Of a DNA stretch of 64,000 nt, positions 1 through 9,055 are shown one piece after another. The notes below the pieces were generated by a model. That model did no database searches and was not told where the DNA came from. It saw nothing but the letters and a program-made list of their open reading frames with translations. Each line of letters begins with the position of its first letter. Positions within the stretch are counted from its first letter, which is position 1. Source of the stretch: Clostridium tunisiense TJ (lineage in GTDB: Bacteria > Bacillota > Clostridia > Clostridiales > Clostridiaceae); contig NZ_AMQH01000016.1 in NCBI RefSeq assembly GCF_000300195.1, positions 122,774 through 186,773 on the forward strand. Reading direction: 5' to 3'. The translations under genes and the position numbers were made by a program.

Positions 1-313
1 CTATAAATTTATTAAAAGCTTCTGTCTTACAATATGGTAAATAAGTGATATCTGACTTATCAACAGTAAATACATCATGGTTACCTTGAATAAATAAAAC
101 TTTTCTATCCAATTGCTGTAGCATATCCTTAATTTTTATGTAATCCTCGTATTGCTTATCTTCAAGTTCATAAAAATAGCTAAAGGCATGGTCTCCAGTT
201 ATATCTCCACATAAAATTATGCACTCTATATCTTGCCTCTCTTTAAGAAACTCAATAATTTTATTAAGTATATCAAATCTTCCATGAATATCACTTGTAA
301 TAAATACTTTCAT
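1..313 (-). CDS. Calcineurin-like metallophosphoesterase (3' end cut by window edge)
   Basis: About 104 codons are visible from an ATG at 311-313; the C-terminus lies outside the window. The protein opens MKVFITSDIHGRFDIL, so the D-x-H metal motif sits at residues 8-10. GDITGDH (second metal block) and QGNHDVF (the GNHD motif) follow. These three blocks are the standard order of the calcineurin-like phosphoesterase fold, and the compact spacing resembles YfcE-type cytosolic phosphodiesterases. No signal peptide is present. The substrate cannot be told. The next gene upstream in the same direction is the helicase, 79 bp away. Confidence 0.8.
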   Translation of the reverse strand, partial: MKVFITSDIHGRFDILNKIIEFLKERQDIECIILCGDITGDHAFSYFYELEDKQYEDYIKIKDMLQQLDRKVLFIQGNHDVFTVDKSDITYLPYCKTEAFNKFI

Positions 314-391
314 AGCCTTTATACCATCTCCTATATGTTAAGCTTCTCATATATTTGAATTTTTAATAATATTAACCTATAGCTAAAATAG

Positions 392-3286
392 CTATAGGCT
401 ATGATTCATAATATATTGTTTTAATAATCCACTTGCACTGGTTTTATCTTTACTGAAATTATCTATATTTCCAAAAACTAAGAAGCTATCCTTTGCACGG
501 GAAACTGCAACATTTAAAATACTTTTATTTTCATCTATAAAATGGCAACCTTCATTTTCCCCATACACTGTAGACATTATTATTACCCTTCTTTCAGCCC
601 CTTGAAATGTATGCACTGTACCGATGCTAATATTTTTCTTGATATGTTCTGATACTTTTTTATTTATCTCATTTGTTATGCAACTAACCTGAGCTTTAAA
701 AGGAGTAATTATACCTATTAGATTTTTTGTATTTTCATCTGGATAAGCATCTTTAATTATATGGAAATTTTCATTAATCCAGTTCGCTATTTCAATTGCT
801 TCTTTTTTATTATATCTACTACTTCCCTTTTTACTTGAATATTCGCCCTCAACTTGTTTATATCCTATCTGTGGTAGTTTATTTAACTTATAATCCTTAT
901 CATCGGCACCTTTTCCACGTAAAGGTTCAAGTTCTTTATATACTAGATCATTGCAGTAAGAAATAATTTCATCATAGCATCTTCTATGTTCACTCAAAAA
1001 TAATCCTCTATTTTCAAACTTCATATATTTACAACTTTTTGAAGCTACCTTCATTACACTTGAATTAGAAGCATTTATACCTAAATCAAAAAGTTTCTTA
1101 TATTCTTCTTTGCTTTCTATTACTTCTTTTTCCATAGCTAAAGTTTTATCTAAAGCATTACTAACACTCCACACAGGGGCTATTTGATTTTCATCACCTA
1201 CAACTATAGCCTTTTTAGCTAATGAAAAAGAACATGCCGCTATTTCTGGAGAGACTTGTCCAGCTTCATCTACAATTAATAAATCTATATAATCGTAAAG
1301 ATAATAGTGCTTATTATTTTCATAAGCTAAAAAATTCTTTGGAAGTTGATAAAAGGTCATTACATAGCAAGGGGTAACCATACTCAATCTGCTATATCGC
1401 TTATCCAAGACATTTTTAAAGGTTTTTCTCTTTTGGTTTTCAGTTAGACAATCTTCTCCCTTGGTCCATCGGCATTCATAGTAATGAACTGATAACCAAA
1501 ACTCAATATATCTAAGGGTTTTATCCATTAGTTCATTTATTTTTCCTAAGTTAACAGGAATCTCTTTCTTTTCACCTTTATATATATCAATATTTAACTC
1601 ACTCAATATTCTTAAATTGTCATCATACTGCGCTTTTAAATTTTCTATTTCTTTATATATTCTTTGCAGTTCTCCCAGCTTAGTCCTTAAGTCTTTAATT
1701 GTATAACTATATTTTTCTTCAATTTTATCTAAGCTCATATATTCATCTAAAAAGGTTTCTTCACTTTCAATAAACATTCTATTTCTTACTTCTATTTTTG
1801 TCCTATAGCTTTTAAGAAATTTTAGTAATTTATACAATAGGGGCATTTCCTTAAAATGTTTTCTCCAAGCTTCAACCCGTAAAATACCTGAAGAAACCTT
1901 GTCTTCTAAATCTTTTATTTCATTCCTTAGAAAAACCAAATGTTCTTCTATGGTTTTATCATTAAGCCCATATGCCTCAAGCTTTTTAAATAACTCTAAA
2001 AGGCTTTTCCTAACTGAATCAATTCTACATAATGTAGTATGTATTTTTTCTTCACACACATCTAAATTTGAAATATTATCCCTAAAGTATTTGTTGCAAT
2101 TCTTTATTAGATTTTCTTTAGATTTTAATATATTTTCTTCACTTTCAATATCTGAAATGAAATTATCTCCATTTATATTAGTGTAATGGTATCCTTTAAC
2201 ATTTGCATTTTTCTCACTTTTAGGAGATGGAAAATAAACTGCAAAACTATTTACACCTTCAATCCATCTTTCCTCAAGATTTTCATATCCTAAAACATTT
2301 ATTTTACCAAAGGATTCTATTATATTAGTAACCGCTTGATTATTTGTAGATGCTGCTACTATAATCGGCGCCTTTTCCTTTTTTAAAGCTCTTTCCACAT
2401 ACATATTAGCAACTATGGATTGAAGCAAGGTTGTCTTCCCTGTGCCTGGTGGCCCATTTACTGCTAATATTTCCCCTTGGTTCATATTTGTAAAATGATT
2501 AATACATTCTCTTTGAGAAGGTGATAATGGATATTCTCCACCCATCTGTCCACAGTGTTTCTTCATTGCTGATATGTCATTTGGTATTAGTGGTAATACC
2601 TTATTGGAATCTAAACTAATAAAGTTTTCATAAAGCTTAGATTCTTTACATTCATCAATTATATTGTCATATAATTTTAGTATTGCTTTTGTAGCATTTA
2701 TGGTATCATCCTTAAAAACATAAACATATTTATCTAGCTCTGTATCCGATAAATTACACTCTAAAAATCTTGCTTGAGTAACATTTTCATATATGTCCTT
2801 AGCAAAATTTATGTAATCCTCCCAGCTTTTTATTTTATAAATTCTTCCTGTACTTTCACTCATATAGTTGTCATAATCTTTATAATGACCCATAGCTAAT
2901 TTAGATTCAATCATGGGTTGAAGAAACTCTCTAGGTATCCATGGAAACTTTCCTTCGTCATAACGAAGGCTACCATCACTCTTTAATAAAGAAGGAATAA
3001 AATATATCCCTGTCAAGTCTTCAAAATTACTATTCCTTTTTTCTTGAGAATCATAAATTGTTTTTATGGTCTTTGCAACGATTATCACATTGATGCTATC
3101 TTTTTCTTTATCTTCTGAAGATATTTTAGATAAGCTTTCAAAAATATCCTTACTAATTTGACCCTGTAACAATTCATCAAATGTGAACTGATAATAATTA
3201 CCGTCTTTAAAGTCTATCCCCTTATTTACCTGAGCTGCAACTGCACTCTTAAAATATGATGTTATTTCTTTTATTTTATTATTCAA
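392..3286 (-). CDS. Large SF1 (Upf1/Dna2-like) DNA/RNA helicase, AAA domain protein
   Basis: This 964-residue protein has the full superfamily 1 helicase motif set. Walker A is GPPGTGKTTLL (about residue 278), motif II is LLIVDEAGQ (about 677), motif III is VVGDENQIAP, motif IV is LSEHRRC, motif V is GTVHTFQGAERRV and motif VI is NVAVSRAKD near the C-terminus. A long coiled-coil-prone insertion (about 400-600) separates the Walker A half from motif II. It should act as an ATP-driven nucleic-acid translocase in the cytoplasm; the pathway is unknown. The start is TTG at 3284-3286 behind a weak GGTGGG; no upstream ATG is in frame. Relatives occur both as housekeeping genes and in defence islands, so the role is undecided. 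Confidence 0.85.
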   Translation of the reverse strand: MNNKIKEITSYFKSAVAAQVNKGIDFKDGNYYQFTFDELLQGQISKDIFESLSKISSEDKEKDSINVIIVAKTIKTIYDSQEKRNSNFEDLTGIYFIPSLLKSDGSLRYDEGKFPWIPREFLQPMIESKLAMGHYKDYDNYMSESTGRIYKIKSWEDYINFAKDIYENVTQARFLECNLSDTELDKYVYVFKDDTINATKAILKLYDNIIDECKESKLYENFISLDSNKVLPLIPNDISAMKKHCGQMGGEYPLSPSQRECINHFTNMNQGEILAVNGPPGTGKTTLLQSIVANMYVERALKKEKAPIIVAASTNNQAVTNIIESFGKINVLGYENLEERWIEGVNSFAVYFPSPKSEKNANVKGYHYTNINGDNFISDIESEENILKSKENLIKNCNKYFRDNISNLDVCEEKIHTTLCRIDSVRKSLLELFKKLEAYGLNDKTIEEHLVFLRNEIKDLEDKVSSGILRVEAWRKHFKEMPLLYKLLKFLKSYRTKIEVRNRMFIESEETFLDEYMSLDKIEEKYSYTIKDLRTKLGELQRIYKEIENLKAQYDDNLRILSELNIDIYKGEKKEIPVNLGKINELMDKTLRYIEFWLSVHYYECRWTKGEDCLTENQKRKTFKNVLDKRYSRLSMVTPCYVMTFYQLPKNFLAYENNKHYYLYDYIDLLIVDEAGQVSPEIAACSFSLAKKAIVVGDENQIAPVWSVSNALDKTLAMEKEVIESKEEYKKLFDLGINASNSSVMKVASKSCKYMKFENRGLFLSEHRRCYDEIISYCNDLVYKELEPLRGKGADDKDYKLNKLPQIGYKQVEGEYSSKKGSSRYNKKEAIEIANWINENFHIIKDAYPDENTKNLIGIITPFKAQVSCITNEINKKVSEHIKKNISIGTVHTFQGAERRVIIMSTVYGENEGCHFIDENKSILNVAVSRAKDSFLVFGNIDNFSKDKTSASGLLKQYIMNHSL

Positions 3287-3499
3287 TTTCCCACCAAACT
3301 TTCTTTTGATATCTCCTTGATGTTTGTCTAGCTATACTTACATTTATCAACTATAATTATAAAACATTACAAACGTTTTACCCTTTATTTCTGCCCTTTA
3401 TTTAACATAACTTATTTGCTTAGCAGCCTTCTATTTTTCTTGGTCTTTCATTAATATTTCTTCCATTAAAACCTTTAGTTTAAATTAATCTTCTTTCTA

Positions 3500-3670
3500 T
3501 ATCACTCAAAAAAATAAGCTTATGCCCGTCTTTTATTATCTTAGCCGAAGGAGTATCTGTTATAACGCCTCTAGAATAATTAGCTGTTTGTTCTCTTTGC
3601 TAAAATCCTTAACAAATATTGGTTTGCTTATAGTTTTTGCTTCGCGAAATAGAAATTCTAAAAATTACAT
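3500..3670 (-). pseudogene. Decayed NERD-type gene start fused to an unknown tail
   Basis: Read from the ATG at 3668-3670 (followed at once by TAA), the frame gives FLEFLFREAKTISKPIFVKDF and then SKENKQL. This matches the first 30 residues of clostridial NERD (nuclease-related) domain proteins and the paralogous remnant at 49303-49455. Homology then stops and an open stretch RGVITDTPSAKIIKDGH runs to a TAA near 3485; I cannot assign that part. The sequence upstream of the ATG is also shared with the 49.5-kb copy, including a hairpin about 95 bp away, so the promoter region was duplicated with the gene. Confidence 0.55.
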
Positions 3671-3762
3671 TTTACTCTTCCCATATTCAAGTGCCATTTT
3701 CTACATATTCATTCATATTATAACATATTATATTTGATGACTTTGTAAAATACTATAAAAAG

Positions 3763-3794
3763 GTCCAACCAATTAAACTTTTAACTAGTTGGAC
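3763..3794. terminator. GTCCAAC hairpin near NERD remnant
   Basis: GTCCAAC and GTTGGAC arms flank an AT-rich loop. Better preserved relatives (GTCCAAACAATTA arms) lie at 49549-49580 and 53508-53539. Probably an old terminator that travels with these gene families. Confidence 0.5.
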
Positions 3795-3811
3795 ATCTTA
3801 CATTGATTTTT

Positions 3812-3908
3812 ATTTTAATTTATTATTTCTTTAGCTATTTTTTTACTCTTACTGCACTCAATTTAATAGTTTCCGCCACAATTTCAATACTAAAGCTCTT
3901 AAATTGAA
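3812..3908 (-). pseudogene. Rpn C-terminal tail remnant
   Basis: The minus strand reads roughly SIEIVAETIKLSAVRVKKIAK and then EIIN with one frame slip, matching the last 30 residues of the Rpn-family proteins elsewhere in the window (VAETTELSLQRVKEIAKE). Nothing upstream of the tail survives. Confidence 0.55.
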
Positions 3909-3942
3909 AGCCCTGTGCTCCATCACACATGGCTCCCTCTTA

Positions 3943-5337
3943 CTATTTTAAACCTGCTCCTGGGGTAAGAATCCACCTATCCATAAAAGCTTTTTCAACA
4001 AACTCCCTTTTAGCTAGATACTCTTTTAATGTATCTCTCAAATATTCCTTCTTATATCTTACATTTTCATTGTTTTTTAATGATGCATATCCTGTTCCTC
4101 TTTGTAGATAATCTGAAGTTGCAATGTAATACCATTTTTCCTCCTGAAGCTTTTCCTCATTTATAAAAATATTCACTATTTTTCTTCCATTATGCTCAAT
4201 AATAACATTGGATACATGGAGCCTCCCTAAATATTTACCTCTAAAACCTGGGCCCTTACCATCAGTATAGCAGTAATCTGTATCCAAAGAACTTTCCAGG
4301 GCTTCCCTTAAATATTTCCCCTGTATGTCAAAGCTGGTGGGATTTAAGGGTGAGGGACTTAATTCTAGAAGCTTCTTCATTGAAACCTCACCTTTTCTCA
4401 TGCCTCCATTTATAACTCCACTATTTATGAGCCCTATATCGCACTTAAGCACATCCCTTAAGGCATCTGCTAGTAAATTTGTCATCGGGTTTTCCTCAAC
4501 TACATCATGCCAAAGATCACTTTCAAGGTTATAAAGAGGTACACTTAATTTATCTATAGCCTTTTCCTTATTATCCTTTAATATATGTATAATTTTTTCA
4601 CAGGGGCTGCATTGCTGAATATTTATATTTTCCCCTTTAATAAGTTCAACCTTTTTATCATTTACTTCTAGTTCTAATACTCCTAAGTTCTCTCCAAAAC
4701 TACCTGAGGTAAATATTATCTTTCCATTTACTATTTCAGGCTCCTCCATTAATATGTGAAAGTGTCCACCTATTACCACATGAATACCCTGAACATTCAT
4801 TGCAAGGTCCTTATCCTTGTCCATTCCAAGATGTGACAACACTATGCACAAATCATATTTTCCACTGTTTACTCTTATTTCTTCCTTAACTACTTCTATG
4901 TAATCCTTAAAAGCAAGTCCACTTAAGTCATTAAATACACCTAAATCAGGAGATGCACCTATAATTAAAATTCTCAGATTGTTTTTATTTAAGATAAAAC
5001 TTTTTTTCACTCCATGAATCTCTTTAAAGCCAATACTATATGCATTACTGCTTAAAAAAGGAAGCCTTGAGTTCTTTACCATATTTTTCAAGGTGTCTAA
5101 GCCATTAAAGGTTTCGTTGTTACCTACAGCTATAGCATCATAACCACCACACTGAAGTAACTCTAAGGCAGCCATTCCATCTGTTCCTTGTAATTCTAAT
5201 CTTTTAAAGTCAGCAAAATCCCCTGCATCCAGTATTATTGTAGTTTCATCCTTAAGCTCATTTATTTTACTCACTATTTTTGAAAAATTCTCAAAGTTGC
5301 TATGTATATCATTTGTGTGTAATATTTTTAACTTCAT
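3943..5337 (-). CDS. Cytosolic bifunctional metallophosphatase/5'-nucleotidase
   Basis: This 464-residue protein has the two-domain layout of the UshA/YunD family. The N-terminal metallophosphatase part carries HTNDIHSNFE (8-17), DAGDF, GNNETF (in place of the usual GNHE), SHLGMDKD and GGHFHI. The C-terminal nucleotidase domain contains GVINGGMRKGEVS and a DYLQRGTGY substrate loop. There is no signal peptide or anchor, so it resembles the cytoplasmic YunD branch rather than exported UshA. Likely activity is dephosphorylation of nucleoside monophosphates or nucleotide sugars. The start follows a GGGGGAT Shine-Dalgarno. The Asn replacing His in GNHE is worth noting, since that His normally contacts the transition state. 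Confidence 0.85.
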   Translation of the reverse strand: MKLKILHTNDIHSNFENFSKIVSKINELKDETTIILDAGDFADFKRLELQGTDGMAALELLQCGGYDAIAVGNNETFNGLDTLKNMVKNSRLPFLSSNAYSIGFKEIHGVKKSFILNKNNLRILIIGASPDLGVFNDLSGLAFKDYIEVVKEEIRVNSGKYDLCIVLSHLGMDKDKDLAMNVQGIHVVIGGHFHILMEEPEIVNGKIIFTSGSFGENLGVLELEVNDKKVELIKGENINIQQCSPCEKIIHILKDNKEKAIDKLSVPLYNLESDLWHDVVEENPMTNLLADALRDVLKCDIGLINSGVINGGMRKGEVSMKKLLELSPSPLNPTSFDIQGKYLREALESSLDTDYCYTDGKGPGFRGKYLGRLHVSNVIIEHNGRKIVNIFINEEKLQEEKWYYIATSDYLQRGTGYASLKNNENVRYKKEYLRDTLKEYLAKREFVEKAFMDRWILTPGAGLK

Positions 5338-5489
5338 ATTTATCCCCCAATAATTTTAAAATCTAGTTATTACTTTTACACACTAATTATACAACTTTTG
5401 GAATTTAGGTATCAACAAAATATATTTCCTATTCCTTTTCATAGCTCATACCTTTGCGAAGTAAGTTTATAAGAATGAACATTAAGATA

Positions 5490-5590
5490 TGAAGATATCC
5501 ATAAATTAAGATAAGAATTTAATGAGATGTCTCTTTTATAAACATATCTTTAAAAGAAGAAAAGAAGATATAGTATTCATGAAGATTTGC
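5490..5590. repeat. Dispersed ~95-bp AT-rich repeat, copy 1
   Basis: The segment AAATTAAGATA-n-AATGAGAT followed by a TATCTTTAAAAGAAG block and ATCATG/TTCATG recurs, diverged, at 17645-17740. Both copies lie just upstream (in plus coordinates) of Rpn remnants. Function unknown. Confidence 0.4.
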
Positions 5591-5643
5591 GGGTACTAAG
5601 GTGATTTTTCATACTAAAAAAAACCTTGTAAATCCATAGTGAA

Positions 5644-5674
5644 AAAGGGTCATGTAATGTGTACACGACCCTTT
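5644..5674. terminator. Hairpin AAAGGGTC/GACCCTTT
   Basis: AAAGGGTC and GACCCTTT arms enclose TGT/ACA inner pairs, followed by a T-rich stretch. It lies 40 bp beyond the 3' end of the Rpn remnant at 5713-6083 and probably was its terminator. Confidence 0.55.
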
Positions 5675-5712
5675 GATTTAATGACCCCGGGGGTAACTTT
5701 GTGATATTATTT

Positions 5713-6083
5713 CCTAATTAACTCTCTCCTTAAAAAGCTTTTTAACTTCCTCTTCACTTAAGCCAGTTAATTCTATGATAACCACCTTATTATATCCTTT
5801 ACTAATCATATTTCTCGCAATTTCAATTTTGGCTCTATCTTGTCCTTGTTGCATTCCCTGCTGAATTCCTTTTTCAAACCCTTTTACAATTCCCCTTTTT
5901 TCAACCTCAGGGTCATAAAAACTTTTTACATAATCTCAACCTCCTTACTTAATCCTTTATAATAATTGTAGGTATCTATAAAATAATCATTTAAATTCTG
6001 TATTACTGATAACATCTCGTTGTAATCTTCTAATGTATTTTTATCACATTTATATGCCTCACTAATAGCTTCAAGTGTATTTT
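5713..6083 (-). pseudogene. Rpn-family nuclease, C-terminal remnant with dead internal start
   Basis: The minus strand encodes NTLEAISEAYKCDKNTLEDYN, the linker LNDYFIDTYNYYKGLSKEVEIM, and after a frame break SFYDPEVEKRGIVKGFEKG up to a C-terminal ELTGLSEEEVKKLFKERVN. This is the C-terminal half of the 347-residue gene at 12067-13110; the catalytic half is absent. At the point where sister copies have an internal ATG behind AAGGAGGT, this copy reads ATG TAA (5926-5931), so both the long frame and the short internal ORF are broken. Confidence 0.75.
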
Positions 6084-6197
6084 TTTACTCTAACATTTAG
6101 GTTTACTTGAGTATTCCGCCCACCGCAAACACCTGTTTGTATATTTATATTTTTCTTGTCAATAATTAAGATATAAGTTATAGAAAGGACTGGTTCC

Positions 6198-7109
6198 ATG
6201 CATTATAATAGTGTTATAGAGAACTATTTCGTTAGAGAAAGCTCAGATAAATATGAAGAATTTTTACTTAAGCCAAAGAATGATTTTGTTTTTAAGAAGA
6301 TTTTTGGTGATGCTAAAAATAAGGATCTTTTAATATCTCTTTTAAATTCTATCTTAAGTGATAAAGTTAATGATGTAACAATTTTAAACTCTGAGCTATT
6401 GAAAGAGAATGTTGAAGATAAGAAAAGTGTGTTAGATGTGAGAGCTGTAACTGATGCTGGTCATCATATTGATATAGAAATTCAAGTTTTACGAACTGTT
6501 TCTATGCCTGAAAGAAGCCTTTATTACTGGTCAAAGCTCTACATAGAACAAATTACTATTGGTGAAAGTTATAAGAAACTTAAAAAGACCATTGCTATTA
6601 ACATTGTTGACTATGACTATTTAAATGTAAGCAAATATCATAATATATTTCACATTATGGAAGATGAAACTAAGCTTAAATTAACAGAGGTTTTAGAAAT
6701 TCACTTTATCGAACTTAGCAAGCTAAGAAATGTTAACAAAATGGATAAATTATCACAATGGATGAATTTTATAAAAGGCGATTCAAAGGAGGTTATTTTA
6801 GAAATGGCGAAAGTGAATAGTGACATAGAAAAAGCTTACGATATTTTGAGAACTATGAGCCAAGATAGAGAGGCTCGCGCCCTCTACCTATCAAGAGAAA
6901 TGGCTCTTCATGATGAAGCAACTAGACGTGAGGAAGCTTTAGAGGAAGGTAGGACTACTCTTTTAATAAAGTTACTTAATATAAAATTTAATGGGTTACC
7001 TAGCGACTTAGAGGAAAAAATCAAGAAGCTATCGGAAGATAAGTTTGAGGTTTTATCCCTCAATATCTTTGACTTAAAAACAATAGAGGACATATATAAG
7101 TACCTGTAA
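6198..7109 (+). CDS. Rpn-family (PDDEXK_2) nuclease / putative transposase
   Basis: This 303-residue protein is an intact PDDEXK_2 (TIGR01784-type) Rpn protein. LKPKNDFVFKKIFGD (24-38) is the family signature. The nuclease core shows LDVRAVTDAGHHIDIEIQ, supplying the conserved Asp and the E-x-Q pair. The family makes DNA cuts that promote RecA-independent recombination and has been linked to phage defence. The C-terminal 100 residues are charged and helical. An AAGGAGG inside the gene at 6787-6793 precedes an in-frame ATG (MAKVNSDIEKAY, 6805) by 11 nt, a possible but less convincing internal start. A partner copy with a deleted core lies at 8439-8987, with the same 75-bp leader. Confidence 0.85.
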   Translation: MHYNSVIENYFVRESSDKYEEFLLKPKNDFVFKKIFGDAKNKDLLISLLNSILSDKVNDVTILNSELLKENVEDKKSVLDVRAVTDAGHHIDIEIQVLRTVSMPERSLYYWSKLYIEQITIGESYKKLKKTIAINIVDYDYLNVSKYHNIFHIMEDETKLKLTEVLEIHFIELSKLRNVNKMDKLSQWMNFIKGDSKEVILEMAKVNSDIEKAYDILRTMSQDREARALYLSREMALHDEATRREEALEEGRTTLLIKLLNIKFNGLPSDLEEKIKKLSEDKFEVLSLNIFDLKTIEDIYKYL

Positions 7110-7150
7110 AACCTATTAGAAGTGTATTTCATTGATTTAAATATAAAAAA

Positions 7151-7188
7151 TTAATACCTGAAATTATGCAGGTGTTAATTTTTTATTT
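7151..7188 (+). terminator. Intrinsic terminator after the Rpn gene
   Basis: AATTAATACCTG and CAGGTGTTAATT arms with an 8-nt loop, followed by a T run. It sits 42 bp past the stop of the intact Rpn gene. Confidence 0.8.
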
Positions 7189-7308
7189 CTTTTTTACTTC
7201 ACTAGCAAATTAAATCCTACTCACAATTTGTTAATCCCCCCAGAGATGATGGCGTGGAACTGAAAGCCTAATCTTACTAACCACTTTTCCATGCTCACCT
7301 ACTATAAG

Positions 7309-7338
7309 TTGACATCTTGTATGTTTTTATGATATACT
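7309..7338 (+). promoter_or_regulatory. Sigma-A promoter for the UPF0316 gene
   Basis: TTGACA at 7309-7314 and TATACT at 7333-7338, spacer 18 bp. Transcription would start near 7345, giving a ~124-nt leader that contains a terminator hairpin. Confidence 0.7.
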
Positions 7339-7344
7339 AATATA

Positions 7345-7440
7345 GTTGCGAAAGAATGCGCCATATAGCGCAAAATAATTTTATCCATAAATTAAGATAT
7401 TATTTGACTCTTGTGATTTTGAAAGCAAGAGTTTTTTGTT
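7345..7440 (+). promoter_or_regulatory. Leader with intrinsic terminator (possible attenuator)
   Basis: Between the promoter and the UPF0316 start there is a small hairpin TGCGC-CATATA-GCGCA and then an intrinsic terminator with ACTCTTG (7407-7413) and CAAGAGT (7426-7432) arms followed by a T6 run. A terminator 30 nt before a start codon means most transcripts should end early unless something prevents it. The sequence does not match a riboswitch class I know; with ~60 nt before the terminator a small-ligand or peptide-type sensor is possible. Confidence 0.5.
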
Positions 7441-7468
7441 TTTTATAGCAACAGAAATCGGAGGTAAC

Positions 7469-7951
7469 ATGGAAATTTTAATAGTATTTTTACTAAAACT
7501 ACTGGACAACACGCTAGGCACAATGAAGAATATATATCTAGCCCGTGGAAAGTTCTTTTTTTCTAGCTTGCTAGCAGCCTTGTCTACAACTATATATATG
7601 ATTGCTGTTGTAAAGATGGCAAGTTCAAATGGCATCCTAAGCATCGTAGCTATATGTGCCGCTACATTTATCGGGACTCTAGTTCCAGGGCTTGCAGTTA
7701 AAAAGTCTGAGAAGGAGAAGCTTTACATCTTTGATATCACAGCAGACACCCTGCACAGCGGCAAAGAGTTTGCAGATATTTTAAGAAGTGAGAACATTGC
7801 CATAAAAACCAGCGTTGTCTATGACAACACCATGATAAAGACACTTTCCATAAAGGCATACTGTACCAGCAGGAAAGAAAGTAAAATGGTTAATGAAATA
7901 ATATATCCAGCTTTCAAATACAATGTCTATGCACCAATGAACTTAGACTAA
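7469..7951 (+). CDS. UPF0316 (DUF5698/DUF2179) membrane protein
   Basis: This 160-residue protein starts at the ATG at 7469 behind a GGAGG (7460-7464). Three hydrophobic segments fill the first 85 residues: residues 1-14, the SLLAALSTTIYMIAVVKMA stretch and the GILSIVAICAATFIGTLVPG stretch. The C-terminal half is a small soluble domain (YIFDITADTLHSGKEFADIL to the end) of the DUF2179 type, which is predicted to bind small ligands or nucleotides. The family is widespread in Firmicutes; its function is not known. Base composition is less AT-rich than that of its Rpn neighbours, and it has its own promoter and attenuator-like leader. Confidence 0.85.
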   Translation: MEILIVFLLKLLDNTLGTMKNIYLARGKFFFSSLLAALSTTIYMIAVVKMASSNGILSIVAICAATFIGTLVPGLAVKKSEKEKLYIFDITADTLHSGKEFADILRSENIAIKTSVVYDNTMIKTLSIKAYCTSRKESKMVNEIIYPAFKYNVYAPMNLD

Positions 7952-8009
7952 ACTCATCCTTAGAAAACAAATACTGTTCACCATTTATTAATCACCCCTG
8001 GGTCAACTT

Positions 8010-8118
8010 TCTCATATTATTTCCTAATTAGCTCTTCACTTAAGCCAGTTAATTCTACAATAACCACCTTATTAAATCCCTTACTAGTCATATTTCTCGC
8101 AATTTCTACTTTAGCCTA
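8010..8118 (-). pseudogene. Rpn C-terminal tail remnant
   Basis: The minus strand reads IEIARNMTSKGFNKVVIVEL and then TGLSEEL, nearly the same as the tail of the remnant at 5713-6083. The rest of the gene is missing. Confidence 0.55.
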
Positions 8119-8119
8119 T

Positions 8120-8438
8120 CTGATACTTTATCATCTACAACTTTACTCCTATACTTTATAACTAATACTAAGTGATAGTTTAGCAAGAATACTGAATGAT
8201 TATTACTATCTAATTTTATTGATACCACTGCCTTTCAGTCTTTACAACTGAATATAGTTTATTATTTCTGTTGCCTATCGGCAAGTGCTATCCATCTCCC
8301 TCCTATAGAGGACGGGAGAATTACGCACATGGAGGTTAAATCCTACTTGAGCACTTTACTCACCTCCAAACATTTGTTTGCATATTTATATTTTTCTTGT
8401 CAATAATTAAGATATAAGTTATAGAAAGGACTGGTTTC
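8120..8438. other. Non-coding stretch with Rpn leader copy
   Basis: No gene is visible. From about 8360 on, the sequence repeats the leader of the intact Rpn gene (6120-6197), including GATATAAGTTATAGAAAGGA just before the start codon. The part around 8250-8340 contains GC-richer inverted fragments that I cannot assign. Confidence 0.5.
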
Positions 8439-8987
8439 ATGCATTATAATAGTGTTATAGAGAATTATTTCGTTAGAGAAAACTCAGATAAATATGAAGA
8501 GTTTTTACTTAAACCAAAGAATGATTTTGCTTTTAAGAAAATTTTTGGTGATACTAAAATTAACAGAAGTTCTAGAAATTCACTTTATCGAACTTAGCAA
8601 GCTAAGGAATGTTAACAATATGGATAAATTATCACAATGGATGAATTTTATAAAAGGCGATTCAAAGGAGGTTATTTTAGAAATGGCGAGGGTAAATAGT
8701 GAAATAGAAAAAGCTTACGATATTTTGAGGACTATGAGCCAAAATAGAGAGGCTCGTGCCCTCTACCTATCAAGAGAAATGGCTCTTCGTGGTGAAGTAA
8801 CTAGACATGAGGAAGCATTAGAGGGGGAAGAGTTACCTTATTACTCGAGCTACTCAATAGAAAATTTAAAGGCTTATCTGATGATTTAGAGAAAAAAATC
8901 AAAAAGCTTCCTGAAGAGAAATTTAAGACTTTAGCACTAGAAATTTTTGAACTTAATTCAGTAGAAGATATCTATAAGTACCTGTAA
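8439..8987 (+). pseudogene. Rpn-family nuclease with internal deletion
   Basis: The first 39 codons (to FAFKKIFGDTK) and everything from KLTEVLEIHFIELSKL on match the gene at 6198-7109. The ~370 bp between them, holding the whole nuclease core, are gone. The breakpoints lie at similar GATACTAAA/GAAACTAAG words, so the loss looks like a short-homology deletion. The join shifts the frame, and a second shift near 8823 disrupts the tail, which still reads KIKKLPEEKF...EDIYKYL in another frame. The product cannot be an active nuclease. Confidence 0.8.
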
Positions 8988-9011
8988 GAATCCATTTAAT
9001 GAATTTAGTAT

Positions 9012-9017
9012 GGTATA
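9012..9017 (+). promoter_or_regulatory. Extended -10 promoter of the Uma2 gene
   Basis: TGGTATAAT (TGn plus TATAAT) 40 bp before the start codon; no good -35. Confidence 0.45.
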
Positions 9018-9055
9018 ATTAGAAATATAAAAACTTCAATAAAGGGGTGAAAAAT

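Noticed and set aside
1899..2186. Plus-strand ORF inside the helicase gene
   Set aside because: Shadow of the coding strand, no ribosome binding site and biased composition typical of antisense frames.
6805..7109. Internal start in the Rpn gene at 6198-7109 as a sure second small-protein gene
   Set aside because: The AAGGAGG is 11 nt from the ATG and the tail is unrelated to the MFKSFYDPEVE group; kept only as a remark in the gene entry.
7345..7406. Known riboswitch (fluoride, preQ1, guanidine) before the UPF0316 gene
   Set aside because: None of the consensus cores I know can be placed in this short leader; left as an unassigned attenuator.
8230..8345. IS200/IS605-type element end
   Set aside because: Some GC-rich hairpin-like words are there, but no transposase frame and no clear end structure.
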